Assembly (NCBI GenBank): GCA_027946365.1
Contig: JAPEUQ010000002.1
Coordinates: 3,534,001-3,598,000, forward strand
Source of the DNA: Kalmusia sp. IMI 367209
Lineage: Eukaryota > Ascomycota > Dothideomycetes > Pleosporales > Didymosphaeriaceae
DNA: 64,000 nt
Direction: 5' to 3'
Each line of letters begins with the position of its first letter. The first letter of the stretch is position 1. Position numbers and translations under genes: made by a program. The notes under the pieces are model-generated. The model made no database searches, was not told the DNA's origin, and was given only the letters and a program-made list of their open reading frames with translations. Below, one piece after another: positions 23,581 to 37,153 of the stretch.

Positions 23581-26500
23581 GGCGTCAACTTAGTCGCGTG
23601 CGCGCGATCTTAGAGAGTTAGTAGCATGATCGTACTGTGAGTGATGTTGTCGCTGTTGAAGCTCGACGGAACATTCAATGAGCGCACGCGTCCTTCAACT
23701 CTGCGGAGTAACAGTCGGCCCGATGACCGCCAAGACCAGCCTCACTGGTCCTTGTCCTCGTCACTCGTCCCTGCTCACGACAAGAGAAGCCTGGAGCAAG
23801 CAGACCTCGCCAATTGCAGATTGTGGTCACTTCAATACTTGACCACTTTTTGTTCACGATGTCAATCCGGATATCGCCAAGCATAATTCGCGCCGACCCA
23901 AATTTAGACTTGATCTCGGGGACACGACGCAGCAGCACGTGACCGTCATCTGCAAGGCAGGATTGCAACACCGAAGGAAGCTTCTCAGCACAAGAGTGGA
24001 CCGCCAGCTTGCATAGTGCATACAACGGACCGATCAGAACCGCTAATCATCCCACTCTCACGGCGGTATGCGGCCCAGGCACCAGCTGCTGCGAAGTGGC
24101 CTGGGCAACTGTGCCGCAGCCCTTTCCATCTAACTCGAGTGATCACTCTAAGTTGTGCCTCGTGTTCTAATCGATGCATTGACGAGGCAGATCTTCTCGC
24201 AACAGTTGTTGCCGAGCAGCCATGCACAGGAAGTGGATTCGCAGACCAGCCCCGCTTGCGAATCACTTCCGTTCAAGGCGCAGCTTTTGCGCCATCCGAA
24301 CACTAAAATATGCACGTCACACCATATGCCACACCGTCCCAGCCCGCACCGATGTCTGTTCTGGCACCTTCGCGATAGTGGGCTAATGTAAGTAATGCCG
24401 TCGTTCGCGATGTCCCATGACTCTCTGGCGAGACGCTTTCGCGACGAGCTATCCACCTTCTCTCGCTGGACTGCACGTCACTCATCGGCCTCGCATCGGG
24501 ACATTGGAATCACAAGCTAATGCTGGACGGCGATCATTGTTCGCCTCCAAGCACTCTCAGAGCGCAATGCTGCAGGACCGTCTCCACTTCGCGACATTGG
24601 ACCGAACGATGCTGGGCTAACCCGACCGTGACTCTGACGATGATTCACGGTCAGAAAGCTAGACAATGACACAAGCCAGATGACCTGAGCGGCGCCCACG
24701 TTCTGGAGCACTACGCTGCCGAAGTCGTCGTCGTCGTCGTCGTCTTTATTGTCTGCCACCAGAAAATGCACTATCGGCGGAGGCACCCATGCAATCTGTT
24801 CGAGGTAGAGTGTGGCTTCAGTATCTGGACATCTAGAGAAGCTCGTTTCAATTCCATCTCTGGTCGGCTCATCCCGAGTTCAGGGCTCAGGGTTTACGGG
24901 AGCGGGCCCTCGGACAGCTTTTGGAGCGTGCTTCAGAGCCGTCCCGCTCCCGTTCCGACCCAGATGGCATCGTGAATGACAGAGGCACTGGCTCAAGGTG
25001 GAGCAGCAAAACCTTCAAAGCGGCTCTTTTCCGCTTGGTCGCCAGGCGTTGCACGACGTCGCGGCCACATCTAGCGTCAGATTCTATGTGGCTGGTTGCT
25101 TTGGCTGCGCTGACGGGCTTGTGGCCATGCGGGGACTGGCACGCTGCTCTCAAACAAACTTTGAGCCGGTGCTGTCTTGCCTGACCCCAGGATCGACACA
25201 CGCGAGGACGTGGCGTTGCGCGGTCCAAGCTGGCTGTCCCTGCGCTTGCACTCCAAACGCTCGACAGTGAAGGACTAGCGTCGTCATCGTCCTCATGCCA
25301 ATTTGTTGACAAATGCGGCATGCCGTCTTACGTCCGCCGAAAAGCGACCATGCAGCTTCTATGGTATCAAGATAGGACGACAATAATGGAACGTAGCAAT
25401 GCGTACTGCTGCTTCACCATGTGGGGCTGATCCCACCGAGGACACCCCGAAGCCCAGACCAGAAGATCGCGTCGTCACTAGGTGCTTGAGCAACCAGCCG
25501 TCGTTTTGATGGCGTTTGGGTTGTGTTCAATAAGCACACCAAACAGCAGCGCTCGAAAGGCTGCCCTAGCGAGCCGGTCTCGGCCGTGGATAGCATGAGC
25601 AGCAAATCAGGCCGCGAGGGCATGCAGCTGCTGCCGCCTTCACACGATGGCATGCTTCCCCGCTGTCCATCATATAGACACCACCACGGTGGACAAGGTA
25701 GCAGCCAACGGAGCAGCACGTTGCGTGCATCCCTACAGGCTTTCGAGAATAAAGCCCTGGTCGGAGCAGCGATACAATACGCACGGCTGTACTACAGCAC
25801 GTTATATACATGCACCCGAGCCTGAGAGATTGCAGCCTCTCGTAGAGGCTAGTGCTCACGCCGGCGTCAATGTACGAGACCATGATTGATCCTCTTCCGG
25901 GGCAATCATCCACACGTCCCATCGCCTGGCCAGTGCTTCCTCTCAAATGCTGGCAGTCGAGCTTGGGGTCTATAAGAGAGTCGCCCGCGACCGGTACAGT
26001 GGAAACGGCTTCCGGGGTCCATTCCACGCACTTCGTACGGTAGCTGTCGAGTCGAGTCGGTCCTCGTCCCGGACACAGCAGAAAACGCTACTTTAAAACT
26101 ACTTTGTTTCCCATATCTTGCCGCCGCTGCGTTGTTGTGCTAGCCGGCCGCAACGTGTTCAGGGTTGCCCCCTTCTCATGTCCCCTGCCCCGGCTCTTTA
26201 CCTCCTGCTTCCTAGTCGATAAAGCGTATTTCCTCCACTGTCCCCGCTCTCAGTCGATCGTCTCTTACGGCTTTCGCTCACACTCGACGATATCCATCTC
26301 CTGTCACCTCCGACTACCCAGGTATAGGCCCCGGCTTTTTGCCACCTGATTTTCCCGCACTGTGCCCACACGCTGCCCGACCGCATCGCGGACGCTGCCC
26401 TGTGCGACCTGTGCCGCTCCCTCTCCCGCAGACATTATTGGCTTGTCGCACGACTCGCTAAGGGCTCCTCACCCCCGCTCGCAACGTTGCCTGCCGTCTT

Positions 26501-26782
26501 CGAGGACACTCGAGCGACCCGCTTGGACCCTTTCGATTCTCCCATCACCAGAACATCGTATTCCTTCAATCCTTTGCTTCTCCGGTGAATTTCCTCTGTG
26601 GTACAGTGCGACAGGTGGCACTTTGCTTGCACGCCGATCACTGCGTCGCCTCGACTGGCTAGAGTGTACGACTATCTTGAAGCACCCCTCGCCTGAGCTC
26701 CTCCACCTCGACCTCCGGACTCAACGTCCAATGCTTACCCCCCACGGACGGTAGCCATTGACACCGTCTCGATCTCGACCGA
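23581..26782. other. Long gene-poor region, upstream of both CFT2 and the Zn2Cys6 regulator
   Basis: This 3.2-kb stretch separates divergent genes. ORFs up to 153 codons exist on both strands, but they overlap each other and show no domain, signal peptide or membrane segment. It contains a (GTC)7 microsatellite at 24724-24744. From about 26100 to 26780 the plus strand becomes C/T-rich, as in long fungal leaders, so the transcription-factor mRNA may have a long 5' UTR. No RNA gene was recognised. Confidence 0.5.
24724..24744 (+). repeat. (GTC)7 trinucleotide microsatellite
   Basis: Seven uninterrupted GTC units lie in non-coding DNA between CFT2 and the transcription-factor gene. Confidence 0.95.
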
Positions 26783-28587
26783 ATGATCTCGACCCTCAAC
26801 TTCGGAGCCCCGCCGCCGGCAGCGCACGCTCGCCTGAGCATCAGCTCATCTCCCCAACCATCCATGTCATCCAGCAGCGAATCTCCAGCGGATACTCCAA
26901 CATTCGATACGAATGGCGCTTCCAACTCAGGCTCTCTATCGGAAGAGAGGATAGGTTCGCGAGATGGCTCTGACGAAATTGTACCCAAGATTGAGGAGAC
27001 CGAGCTCCATTTATCGGACGTAAAGGCCGAACCCGTTGCCGACGACACTCCCTTATCGCCTACCGAACCTGTACGACTCAGACGCGCCCGCGGACGGCCG
27101 CGCATACACCCTCCTCGCTCTCCTACCGCGGCGTCGAAGCAAGCGAAAGCACGGTCAAAGACAGGCTGCACAACGTGTCGCAAGCGAAAGAAGAAGTGTG
27201 ATGAGACAAAGCCATTTTGTAAGCATCACACAGCCAAACCTTAAAGATGAATCGCTAACGCAGAACAGGTCTATCCTGCCAAAAGAACAACATACACTGT
27301 GAGGGTTACAAGCCTGTAGAGATATGGAAGAGTGGTAAAGAAAAGTTAGCCGAAGGTTCGAATACCTCCCCAACGGTATGGTGCAACATTAATGATGTTA
27401 CAGCGCGCCGCATGAGCGTTGAATTGAAGTTTGAACTCCCGCCCCTCATGGGCGGAGTTGAGACCGATGTTGATCGTATGCTGCTGCAACATTTCGTCAG
27501 TAGAGCTAGCGCTGTCCTTAGTCTGCATGGTGACCAAACAACGAACCCGTTTACAAGGATACTTCTGCCGATGGCCCTGCAGCATGAGGGCTTGATGCAC
27601 TCTGTGCTCTGTCTCTCAGCATCACATCTCTGTTCAGTTACACCCTCGAAGGACATCGAGGACAGACAAGTCTTCCATCGAGGCAAAGCTCTACACCTGC
27701 TAAACCAAGACCTACAGCGTCAGAAAGCTGGCGAAGGTGGCACGATGGTATATGAGGACTCCAATGTTGCCCAGATATTGCTCCATCTTCTGCATGCCAT
27801 CTGTGACGGCAACACCTCTGGCGAGTACCGAATGCACATGATCGCCGCAAAACAAATCGCTATGAACCAGAAGCTCAAAAATCCAGAGTTCCAATCGCTT
27901 TTTGATGAGTTCTTCTACTATCATTGGATAGCCAGTGAGATCACATCCCTCGATGGCACGGAAGTACCCATGATGGAAAATTTCAGCCTTCCTTTCTCCA
28001 TCAATCCCGAGACTGCTGGTCTCATCGGCGTGTCAGACGGCCTGTTCGGATTCATCTCAAAAATCAGCAACTTGAGAAGGAAGCTTCGCACACGGATCGA
28101 TGAGAAGATAGAGCCTATTATGGATTACGAAGCCTTGCTCACTGCTCACGCTATCGACACCGGTCTGCGCAATTGGGTATGTCCTCAATCACCAGGCACC
28201 CCGCGATACACCTTGTCCATGCTGTATCGTCAAGCTACCTGGGTGTACTTGTACCGGACAACCAAGAAGTCCAGACCAGATCCCTTCATCCGGTCAGCTG
28301 TCGATGATGGTATCAAGTACATCAACGAGCTGCCCGCAGAAGGCTGGATCCAGAGCAATGTTCTACTGCCGCTTTTCTTGATGGGATGCGCGGCATTCGA
28401 AGAGAATCAACGGCTTGAGATCAACCGAGCCTTCAGTGGACTGATGGCAGTCACGGGCTTGGGTAACATCACCTTTGCGAAAGAGGTTGTGGATAGGATA
28501 TGGCATCTGATGGACATCAACGACCCGGATTCGTGGGACTGGGAGCGAATCATAAACCAGAAAGGATGGGATTTTCTCGCGACCTGA
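26783..28587 (+). CDS. Zn2Cys6 fungal transcription factor with fungal-specific regulatory domain
   Basis: Exon 1 is 26783-27218 and exon 2 is 27269-28587, with a 50-bp intron (GTAAGC ... GAACAG, CTAAC branch point); the product is 584 aa. The N-terminus is Ser/Pro-rich, then an AT-hook-like RARGRPRIHPP lies at about 101-111. The binuclear zinc cluster at about 129-157 has six Cys: CTTCRKRKKKC, DETKPFC, SCQKNNIHC. The intron splits the codon of the fourth Cys, so splicing is needed to complete the zinc cluster. From about 180 to the end is an alpha-helical fungal-specific (Fungal_trans_2-like) domain, including SVLCLSASHLCS and a C-terminal DWERIINQKGWDFLAT. Such proteins are nuclear DNA-binding regulators. 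The target genes cannot be read from the sequence, and the nearest plus-strand gene is the ABC transporter 3.4 kb downstream. Confidence 0.9.
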
Positions 28588-31500
28588 CCGCTATAGTATC
28601 TTTGCACACGGACGACGCATCACGTTTACGAATGACTCGAAAAATGGAGTTTACTGGCTTTTCCTTTGTTTTGGCGGTTGGGAACTGGCATCGAACAGGA
28701 TCTGGGATCCGGAGCGGCACATGGGACACGGAACGGCATTCTCTTCTCGCTTCTACCCTGGGGCGTCGAAATCTGCTTCTCTTCCTTTTCGCACACTTTC
28801 ACATTCAGGCAACACTTTTAATTCACTGGGCATGGGTGGTATTCGTCTGCAAAAAGGTTTTATTGTTACAGCCTTGTTTCTGTAAAGGCCACGGCTTCTT
28901 CCTTTTTGTCATGTATTGATTCCCTATTTTATACCGCTTTGTTATGAATCCAGGTTCGGATCTTTTTGTACGGGAGGGAGTCATTATGCTATGTTATTGA
29001 GCGACATACACATAGGAGGCTTTAGCGGTCGGTTTTTTTTTTTGGTTTGTCCGGCGGTGTTATTCGCAGCCGTGTGTTGGCTATCTAGTCTATGAGAAGC
29101 ACACGAATGTTCACCACTCTGATCTGTACCACTCTCCAATCCCTCTCTCGTTCATCATCGCTGACTCGCCTTCTGCGCATCCTCGCAACGCTTGTCCCTT
29201 CCCAGCGCAAAACGCCCCCCCTCTGTCCCACCCCGCACCCTAGCCGCACCGCATTTCCCAGGCATTACCTGGCGAGCACGTACGGCGGCAGCGACTCATG
29301 CTAGCTCCCCTCGCCCTTTGCTCAACACAGTCAATGCAGAGCGCTGCGCGATACTGCAATGGCTCGCACGTGCATTTATCCGGGCGCGCTCGCGGGTCCG
29401 ATGCTGCGCTGTGCCCCTGAGGCGTTGTGGAGCATTGGGGACAGAGGGCCCATCATTCCGTGGGCGCGGTAGTTGCGTGGGGATCGTGATGTGGAAGGGG
29501 ACATGGGGTGCGGCACAGTGGGAATGAGCGAAGAAGGGCCAGGGCAAGGAATTTTGTTCGCTTGCGGGTAAAGCTATGGGCGAGGCTCTCTCCTTCGATG
29601 ATCAGTTCTAGATGTTATTCTACTTAAGTTGAGGGCGTAGGGGTGGGAGGTTTGTTTGAGTGTGTGATCGTCGGCCACAGGATTGCCTTCCCCTCTTTTT
29701 CCTGCTCGGGATATGAAGGCGCGAGGAGGGGGGGGGGGGAGCGGCATCCGAGCGGCATCCCTATATGAGGCGCGCGGCCTGCCGGTTGCCGGTTTGGCTC
29801 TTCACATGCATTGCGCTGGCAACCCACTGTGGCGTACCCCAGATGTCGCATAGGAATAGCGGAGGAGACTAAGGAAGACCCCCACGGCGAAACTCGCATT
29901 GTACCGGACGGTGGGTTCGCTGCCCACGCGGACGTGTTTCTTGTTTCAGATGGGGGCACCTCAGACTTGAGCGCGGAGAGCAAGGTGGATTTGGCATTGC
30001 GAGGCGCGGCGTTGCCGACGGTTAGTGGATGCTTGCATTGTGGGGAGAGATGACGTGGAGCTCACAGGCTCTTTGAGTCAGTTGGTGGTGATATTGTTGC
30101 GTGGATACGCGATTACTATGGATCTGCCATGGGTAGTAAGACGACTAGTGAAAATCGCACGAAGGAGCTTCGAGGCAGCGTGTGATGGCTTCTCCCTGGA
30201 ATCATGCCCGCGGAATAACCGGATAGCTTGAATTGCTCCTTCATCAAAAGACACCGGTTCCACGCGGCACACCGCTCCCACGCATATTCCCGGTGAGCAT
30301 TGCAACCCCACGAGACCGTTTTCGCACCTGGAACCACTGTTCGATGATCGCTGTATGGATGTTTGTGATCGGTGAGAACGCCCTTGCAGATGCCAACATC
30401 ACCCAATTAAGCAAAGGGCGTGCTTTAAATCTGGAGCGCTCACCGATGAGCAGAGGTTTAGCTTAGCCACGAGGCAGGGCGTGCCTTACAGAGTATGCAC
30501 CTAGCCCTGTGAATGGTGTTTCCTGGCGTACGAGGCGTAGACGGCGCGCTGTGGTGGTAGACCGCACAGCTGTTTGCAGTCACTTGATATGCTGATACGA
30601 GCCGGTCAGCTTTCTAGAGCATCGTGAGTAGGGCCGATTGCTACTAAGTAGGTTTCCTAGAAACTTGTAATCATGTGTGATGGTGGGTGGGTTGATAGGA
30701 TGCCATGTGTTGTGGCTATTGTGACTGTGATAGATATCAGCTTGTGCAGTCCTGATAAAGGGCTGTTCTACATTGCTGTAGCCGGGGAAGTGGGAAAGCG
30801 GCACCGAGGTGTGGACATGTGAACCAGCATCTCCCACGCCATGCCCTCCCTCAACACACGAGCTGTGCGTGCTAGAGAGTCGTGTCGTCAACGACACTGA
30901 TAATAGAGAATGCTGGCATGCTCACTTCGCTTGGATATTTGAAGTGGATATATTAGACGGAGTATGCTTCCGATGTGTGGCACAATACCGGTAACTCGAA
31001 GAACACCAAGACACGTGCGGGAGCATGGACGCTTCTGGGCATCCTCGATAGGGGTCGGTCAAGATTACCGAAACCTTATAGCGCATGTTGATGGTGGGTC
31101 TCGGTTCGCTGAGGATTTGCAGGTCGACAATATGAAGGTCGTGCTATTCTTGTAACATGAAAATTGATAATCCAGGGTGCCTACTATTACTCTATGCAGC
31201 GAGTAGGCGGATCAGTATTCGAAGCGATGATCCTGTGTCAGGAGACATCTTTGCTCGCGTAGGCACGAGGCGTCGTCGCTGTGGGTCTGCGCTCGATCCG
31301 AAACTGATGGACACCGCTTCCAAGATGTTCAGTTGTCCATTGGTGGTCTTTACAAGAAACCGTTGGCCCAAATCGTATCTCACTGCGTCTCTCGCTTGGC
31401 TTGAGGCGCAACGCCCAGCTCCTCCACATCATATCCGCCCAGAAAACCACTCGGATGTCAGGGTGGCTCGAAATGTTACCGTGCAACATGGAGAGATGGT

Positions 31501-32020
31501 CAGCTTCCTAGAGAGGAAGTCGAGCTTTGTTGGAGGTTGATATATGCAACAAGAAGGGTTGCACACGAACGTCAGCCGACGCATGGAAATGCGAACTGCG
31601 GCCCAATTCAGCAGGTCTAAAACGTGGATGCGGGGGATCCTAACTGTGGCGCCTGCACCCCGGCACCACCACAATCTACCTCCGGCTCTGTTCCTCGAAC
31701 AAAATCCCCGTGAGAATACCTCGCCATTGTCCAGTGTCCAGTCTGTCATCGCACAGAGGAATCTGAATCATGTAAGAACGATTTGCCCGAGAGAATGTCC
31801 GCGCCGGGCATGGGACAACAGGAAATATGCAAGCGAGCGCGGCAACGTCCAACGGCAGCGCCGCAACCACATCGGCTGCTTAGCGAGGCCAGGGTGGAGT
31901 CCAGGCGCAGATTGCAACTCGACCGGAGCTGGGTGAGGGAGGACGTAATTCAGCCTCCCGACCTGAACGTGTTCGCTATGCTTCTTTCTTCCACCTCATC
32001 TCGTGTTTTCGGTGAGCGCG
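28588..32020. other. Long gene-poor region before the ABC transporter gene
   Basis: This 3.4-kb stretch has no convincing gene. It holds a T11 tract (29033-29043), a G12 tract (29728-29739) followed at once by two copies of AGCGGCATCC (29740 and 29751), and scattered ORFs of up to 130 codons without recognisable domains. The first few hundred bases should be the 3' UTR of the transcription factor, and the last part the promoter of the transporter. Confidence 0.5.
29728..29760 (+). repeat. G12 tract followed by a tandem 11-bp repeat
   Basis: Twelve consecutive G are followed by AGCGGCATCC, a G, and a second AGCGGCATCC. The repeat is short, non-coding and prone to slippage. Confidence 0.85.
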
Positions 32021-35000
32021 ATGGTAGCTGAATCGATTGAGGACGAGAAAGCGAAGCGGCATAGTGCACCACCGGCACTGGACGAGGGCGTCAAAACGGC
32101 TCCGGTTGCGGAGGCTGACGAAATACGTCGAATACGGACAAATGCATCTGCAACTTCACATGTCGAAAATGCGATCTCACTGCGCGAAGTTGATCCCGTC
32201 TCTGTTCGATTAGAGCATCTGACGGTGTCGGTGGACGAGTCGCCAAATGCCATCGCGAAACTCTTCAAACCAGGCGCCCAGGCGCAAGATGGGGGCCACT
32301 TCAAGAAAATTCTGGACGACATTTCCGCAGAATGCAAGAGTGGGACGCTCACGGCCATCATTGGGGGAAGTGGGAGTGGGAAGACTTCATTGCTGAATCA
32401 AATGAGTGGACGGATGAAGGGTAGTCGATTATCAGTTTCGGGGCAAACTTTGTTCAATGGAAAGGAGGATGCATCGCAGATCCAATCCGGCTTTGTCATA
32501 CAACAGGACATTCTGTTGCCCACCTTGACAGTCCGGGAGACCTTGACGTATGCAGCTCAACTTCGCTTGCCATCGTCCATCAGTCAAGAGGAGAGGAAGA
32601 GACTGGTGGAGGAAGTCATTATGGAGTTGAGCTTGAAAGAAGCCGCAGATACGCGGATCGGGAATCACGCACACCGTGGCTGCAGTGGTGGGGAGAAGCG
32701 TCGAGTTAGCATTGGTGTACAAGTGAGTAAACAGTTTGATGTATCGAGGCCATGTTTAACAAATTGTGTAGCTATTATCAAACCCGAGCTTGCTATGGTT
32801 AGATGAGCCTACTACTGGACTTGATTCGACCAGTGCCTATCAGTGAGTTCTCATTGTACTTCGATGTGACCCTGATAAGAGCGTCCTAACGTTTGTATAG
32901 AATTGTAAAGACTTTGCAAACCCTCGCCAGGAAGGGAAGAACCATCATCGTAACGAGTGAGCATATTCAAGTGTCTGAGAATTACGTCCAAGCTAACCAG
33001 CGCAGTCCATCAACCTCGGTCTGAAATCTGGAGTCTTTTCGATAACATCATTCTGCTAACTCGAGGCAAGCCTGCATATGCAGGCAGTGCCGAAGAATGT
33101 TTACCATACTTCAAGAATCTTGGGCATGATATGCCGCCATTCACTAATCCCGCAGAGCATCTCATTGATGTAGTCAGTGTTGATAACAGGAGCGAAGAAG
33201 CAGAGGCTGCAGCTCAAATCCGCGTTGACCACATCACTCAAGCATGGAAAGAACACTTGTTGAAAACACAATCTGAGAAGAAACATAAAGATCAGGCAAT
33301 CACCAACGAGAACACGTCAAAAGCTTCCAAGGCCAAGCATATATCACTTCTCCAGCAAATACGCGTCTTGACCGCACGGACCTGGATCGTCACTCTACGC
33401 GACCCAATGGGCATGTTCGGCAGTCTCGTGGAAGCTATCACGATGGCTGTGATCATAGGCTGGATATTCCTTCAGCTAGATGGTTCCCTCTCTGGTATTC
33501 GATCTCGCCAAGGTGCTCTGTATATTGCGTCTGCAATGCAGGGTTACCTAATCCTGCTCTACGAGACCTACCGGCTGACAATCGACATTCATGTCTTCGA
33601 CGAAGAGGCTCGACAGGGAGTGGTTGGCATCCCAGCATTCCTTATTTCACGAAGGCTAGCTCGATTGTTCATAGAGGATATCCCAGTGCCGCTCATCTTC
33701 TCGATCATCTTCTACTTCATGGCTGGCTTCAGAAAAGACGGAGAAGTGTTTCTCACGTTCTTCAGTGTGATTCTGCTAGAGCAGTACATTGCTGTCTGCT
33801 TCGCGATGGTTTGCGTTGCCGTTTCGAGACACTTCGCTGGCGTAAGTTAAAACCTTCGCATTGGTAATGCTCAGCTAACTTTGCATAGGCAAGCTTGGTA
33901 GCGAACCTAGCGTACACTCTACAGTCAATGGCATGCGGCTACTTCATCCAGTCGAACACGATCCCCATTTATGTCCGTTGGACAAAGTGGACTGCATACG
34001 TATTCTACGCTTTCGGCGCATTGGCTGCCAATGAGTTCACCGGTCAATTCTACGACTGCCCTTTCGAGGGTGGTGCATCGAATCCCGCGTGCAAAGAGTA
34101 TCGCGGCGATTTCATTCTTGACTCACTCGGCTTCCCGGACAACTGGATCTGGCGTCCAATCCTTGCACTTCTGGGCTTTGGTATAGCCTTCTATGTCGGC
34201 GCTTACCTTTTGCTCAAATTTTGGAATGCTGAGATTGCCATGGCAAGAGCGAGACCGTCGAATGTGGATGCGTCCGCCGGGAAGGAGAAGATGGTTGCCC
34301 GGTCACGAGATGAAGTACGCACCGTCACTATCCGCCTTGATGGGTATGGCCTCGACATAGAAAAGCGTGCTCTCAGGAAGAAAGCTACAAAGACGATACT
34401 AAAACCGCTTACCGCCGAGTTTCAGCCTGGCACCATGAACGTTATCATGGGTCCGTCGGGATCTGGAAAGACGACACTGCTAAATAGCATGGCTGGAAGA
34501 CTTCGAGACGATCTCACCACGAGGTATAAGAAGTACGGAAACATGACTTTCAACGGGCTGTCGCCTTCGGAGGATGTCGTACACGCTATATGCTCATTTG
34601 TTACGCAGGACGATGATGCGCTGCTAGCTTCGCTAACGGTACGCGAAACGCTCCGGTATGCTGCTGGTTTGCGTTTACCGAAGTGGATGACGAAGCAAGA
34701 AAAGATGCAGAAAGCTGAAGATATTCTCCTAAAAATGGGCTTGAAAGACTGCGCAGATAATCTAATTGGTAACGACCTGATCAAAGGAATCAGTGGAGGC
34801 GAGAAGCGCCGCGTTACGATCGCAGTCCAAATTCTTACCGAGCCGCGTATCCTTCTACTCGACGAGCCCCTTTCAGGTCTCGATGCCTTCACAGCTCTGT
34901 CTATCATGGATGTCCTCCGCGGTCTCGCCAACGAAGGTCGTACATTGATTGTCACAATCCATCAGCCACGCTCCGACCTCTTCGCCCACTTCGGCAGCAT

Positions 35001-36322
35001 CCTTCTCCTAGCCCGTGGTGGCCACCCTGTCTATGCTGGCCCCGCTCAAGATATGCTTCCACATTTCGCAACACAAGGATACCAGTGCCCCCGCCACATC
35101 AATCCCGCTGACTTTGCACTCGACCTCATCACTGTGGATCTCCAACACGAGTCGCGTGAAGCCGCTAGCCGAGCTAAGGTGCGCAAGCTTATTGCGTCTT
35201 GGACTCCCGATATGTTTCCTGCTGCACGGACGGGCTCGATCAGTACACCGGCTGAGCTGGGAAGTCTAGCGAGGGCCCCCGCCTCGTTTATATCTGCGTT
35301 TCCCATCTTGCTAAGTAGAGCGACGAAGAACTTCTTCCGGCAACCTGATCTGCTAGCCGCGCGAATTGGGCAAATCGCCGGTCTGGCTATCGTTCTCGCC
35401 TTGTTCTTTGCACCGCTGAAGAACAATTACTATGCCGTTCAGAATCGCCTCGGTTTCCTCGTGGAAATCGCACCCTTGTACTTTGTTGGCAGTACGTGCC
35501 CCATGCCCTCCCCCTTCAAACTTCATCAAAAATAGCTAATACCGCCGCACAGTGCTGAACAATATTGCCGTCTACCCTCTCGAACGCGACGTCTTCTACC
35601 GCGACTACGCCGACCGCATTTACAATGTGGAATCCTTCTTCCTCACCTATACCTTCCTGGAGATTCCCTTTGAGATCATAGGCTGTATCCTCTTCTCCCT
35701 GTTCGCGGTTCTCGCCTGCGGTCTCGAGCGCAATGCATCCACCTTCTTCATCATCACGTACAACGCCTTTTGCATCGTGAGCTGTGGCGAGTCGCTCGGG
35801 ATATCGTTCAATACGCTGTTTACGCACACAGGATTCAGTGTGAATTGTATGAGCGTATTCTTGAGTGTGGCGCAGATCATGGGTATGTCCAATTCCCCCC
35901 ATCTTATGTTTATTTTGTTGGAGGTCTAACAATTGGCAGGTGGGGTAATGTCCCTCAACATCCCCTCCTTCCTGCAAGCCTTCAATCACCTCTCCCCCAT
36001 CAAATGGGCCATGGGAAACATGGCTCCGTATACCCTGCGTGGGGTGCACTTTGATTGCGAGGAGTATCAGAAGATCAATGGTCGATGCCCGATCACAACA
36101 GGCGAAGAAGCGCTTGCACTGTATAAATTGCAGAAGGATCCTGAGATGTATATCATGGCGCTGGGCGTGTGCACAATTGTGTATAGGCTCATTGCATATC
36201 TGATCCTGAAGTGTGAAAAGGAGAGGTGGATTGGAAGAATGTGGGGGAAGATTGGCGGCCGGGGTCTGAAGACAGTCACGCCACAACCTTCGGGAGCGAC
36301 AGATGAGACGATGCTAAGATGA
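32021..36322 (+). CDS. Full-size ABCG-type ABC transporter (NBD-TMD-NBD-TMD)
   Basis: Seven exons (32021-32722, 32772-32842, 32901-32956, 33006-33841, 33889-35491, 35553-35882, 35940-36322), with introns of 47-61 bp, encode 1326 aa. NBD1 has Walker A GGSGSGKTS (about 115), signature CSGGEKRR, Walker B LLWLDEPTTGLD and the TIHQPRS switch His. NBD2 has Walker A GPSGSGKTT (about 742), signature ISGGEKRR and Walker B LLLDEPLSGLD. Each NBD precedes a block of membrane helices, so the order is the reverse (ABCG) topology. Both sites look catalytically complete, unlike classical PDR pumps whose NBD1 is degenerate. This and the short second TMD suggest the YOL075C-like branch rather than Pdr5. Introns 2 and 3 closely flank a 56-bp exon. 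The substrate is unknown; lipid or drug efflux is typical. The start is at 32021 because the longer frame begins at a GTG. Confidence 0.9.
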
Positions 36323-37153
36323 GCAGTAGTAGTTGAGGGATAGAGTAAGACTAGAAAAGTGGTGCAACGGTGGAAAAGTGCTTGTGCGTTTCGTTTTGTC
36401 TCCAAGATACCCATTCGCTTTTTTCCATAGCAAATAGGATTAAGTATGAAAATTTGGATAGAGTATCTCGTGTCCGGACTCTTGAAGCAGATCTAGTAAC
36501 TATCAGAAGGATAGACCCTTCGGCAATGTTGCCTTCGAACATAACACCGACGAAGCATCATAGATTGGTAGCCTAGTGTTACGTACACCGTTCGAGAGCG
36601 GTCCTCACTATAGCTGTTTTGCCAGCACATCCCTACTTTTGACATGTGAGCTCATTTAGGCAATGCGCGTGATGTATATAGGCATGCGTGATTCGGCAAT
36701 GCAGAAAACAGCGAATTTAGATCGAACACGTTTCTGCATGCTTGTCGTATGTTTCCACTGATTCTATCGTCTCTTGCCCCCTACACGTACGGCAGCTCTG
36801 GCGATTATACTCGTCTGTCATAAGATTGAAGCGCAACAAGCACTCTGTCATCGTTTGCGGCGTCCGTCATCGGCCCATCGGCAGTAGGGCGTCACTCTAG
36901 CGCGGGGGAGCTCGCACGTCACACGCTCACGCTGTACCAACACCCGACCACACGTCAATCCCCGGCTGGAGCCGCGCCGGAGCTCGAAGACTCCTCCTCT
37001 TTCCTTTCCTTCTCTTTTATCATACAGACTTATTCCACGCTCCTGGCTGAGCGGCATTCCTGAAGCCTCTACACATCAATTTCGTTTCCGCCCTTTCCCC
37101 GCAGGCTCAGAGTACTGCAACCTCGACACCTCACCGCCCGCCCCACCGCCAAC
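36323..37153. other. Intergenic: ABC transporter 3' UTR and Yippee promoter
   Basis: No ORF with recognisable features. The last 200 bases before 37154 are rich in C/T and lead into the Yippee-like gene. Nothing else stands out. Confidence 0.5.

Noticed and set aside
29092..30053. ORFs of 70-119 codons around 29-30 kb
   Set aside because: They overlap on opposite strands, lack domains and contain simple repeats, so there is no support for a gene.
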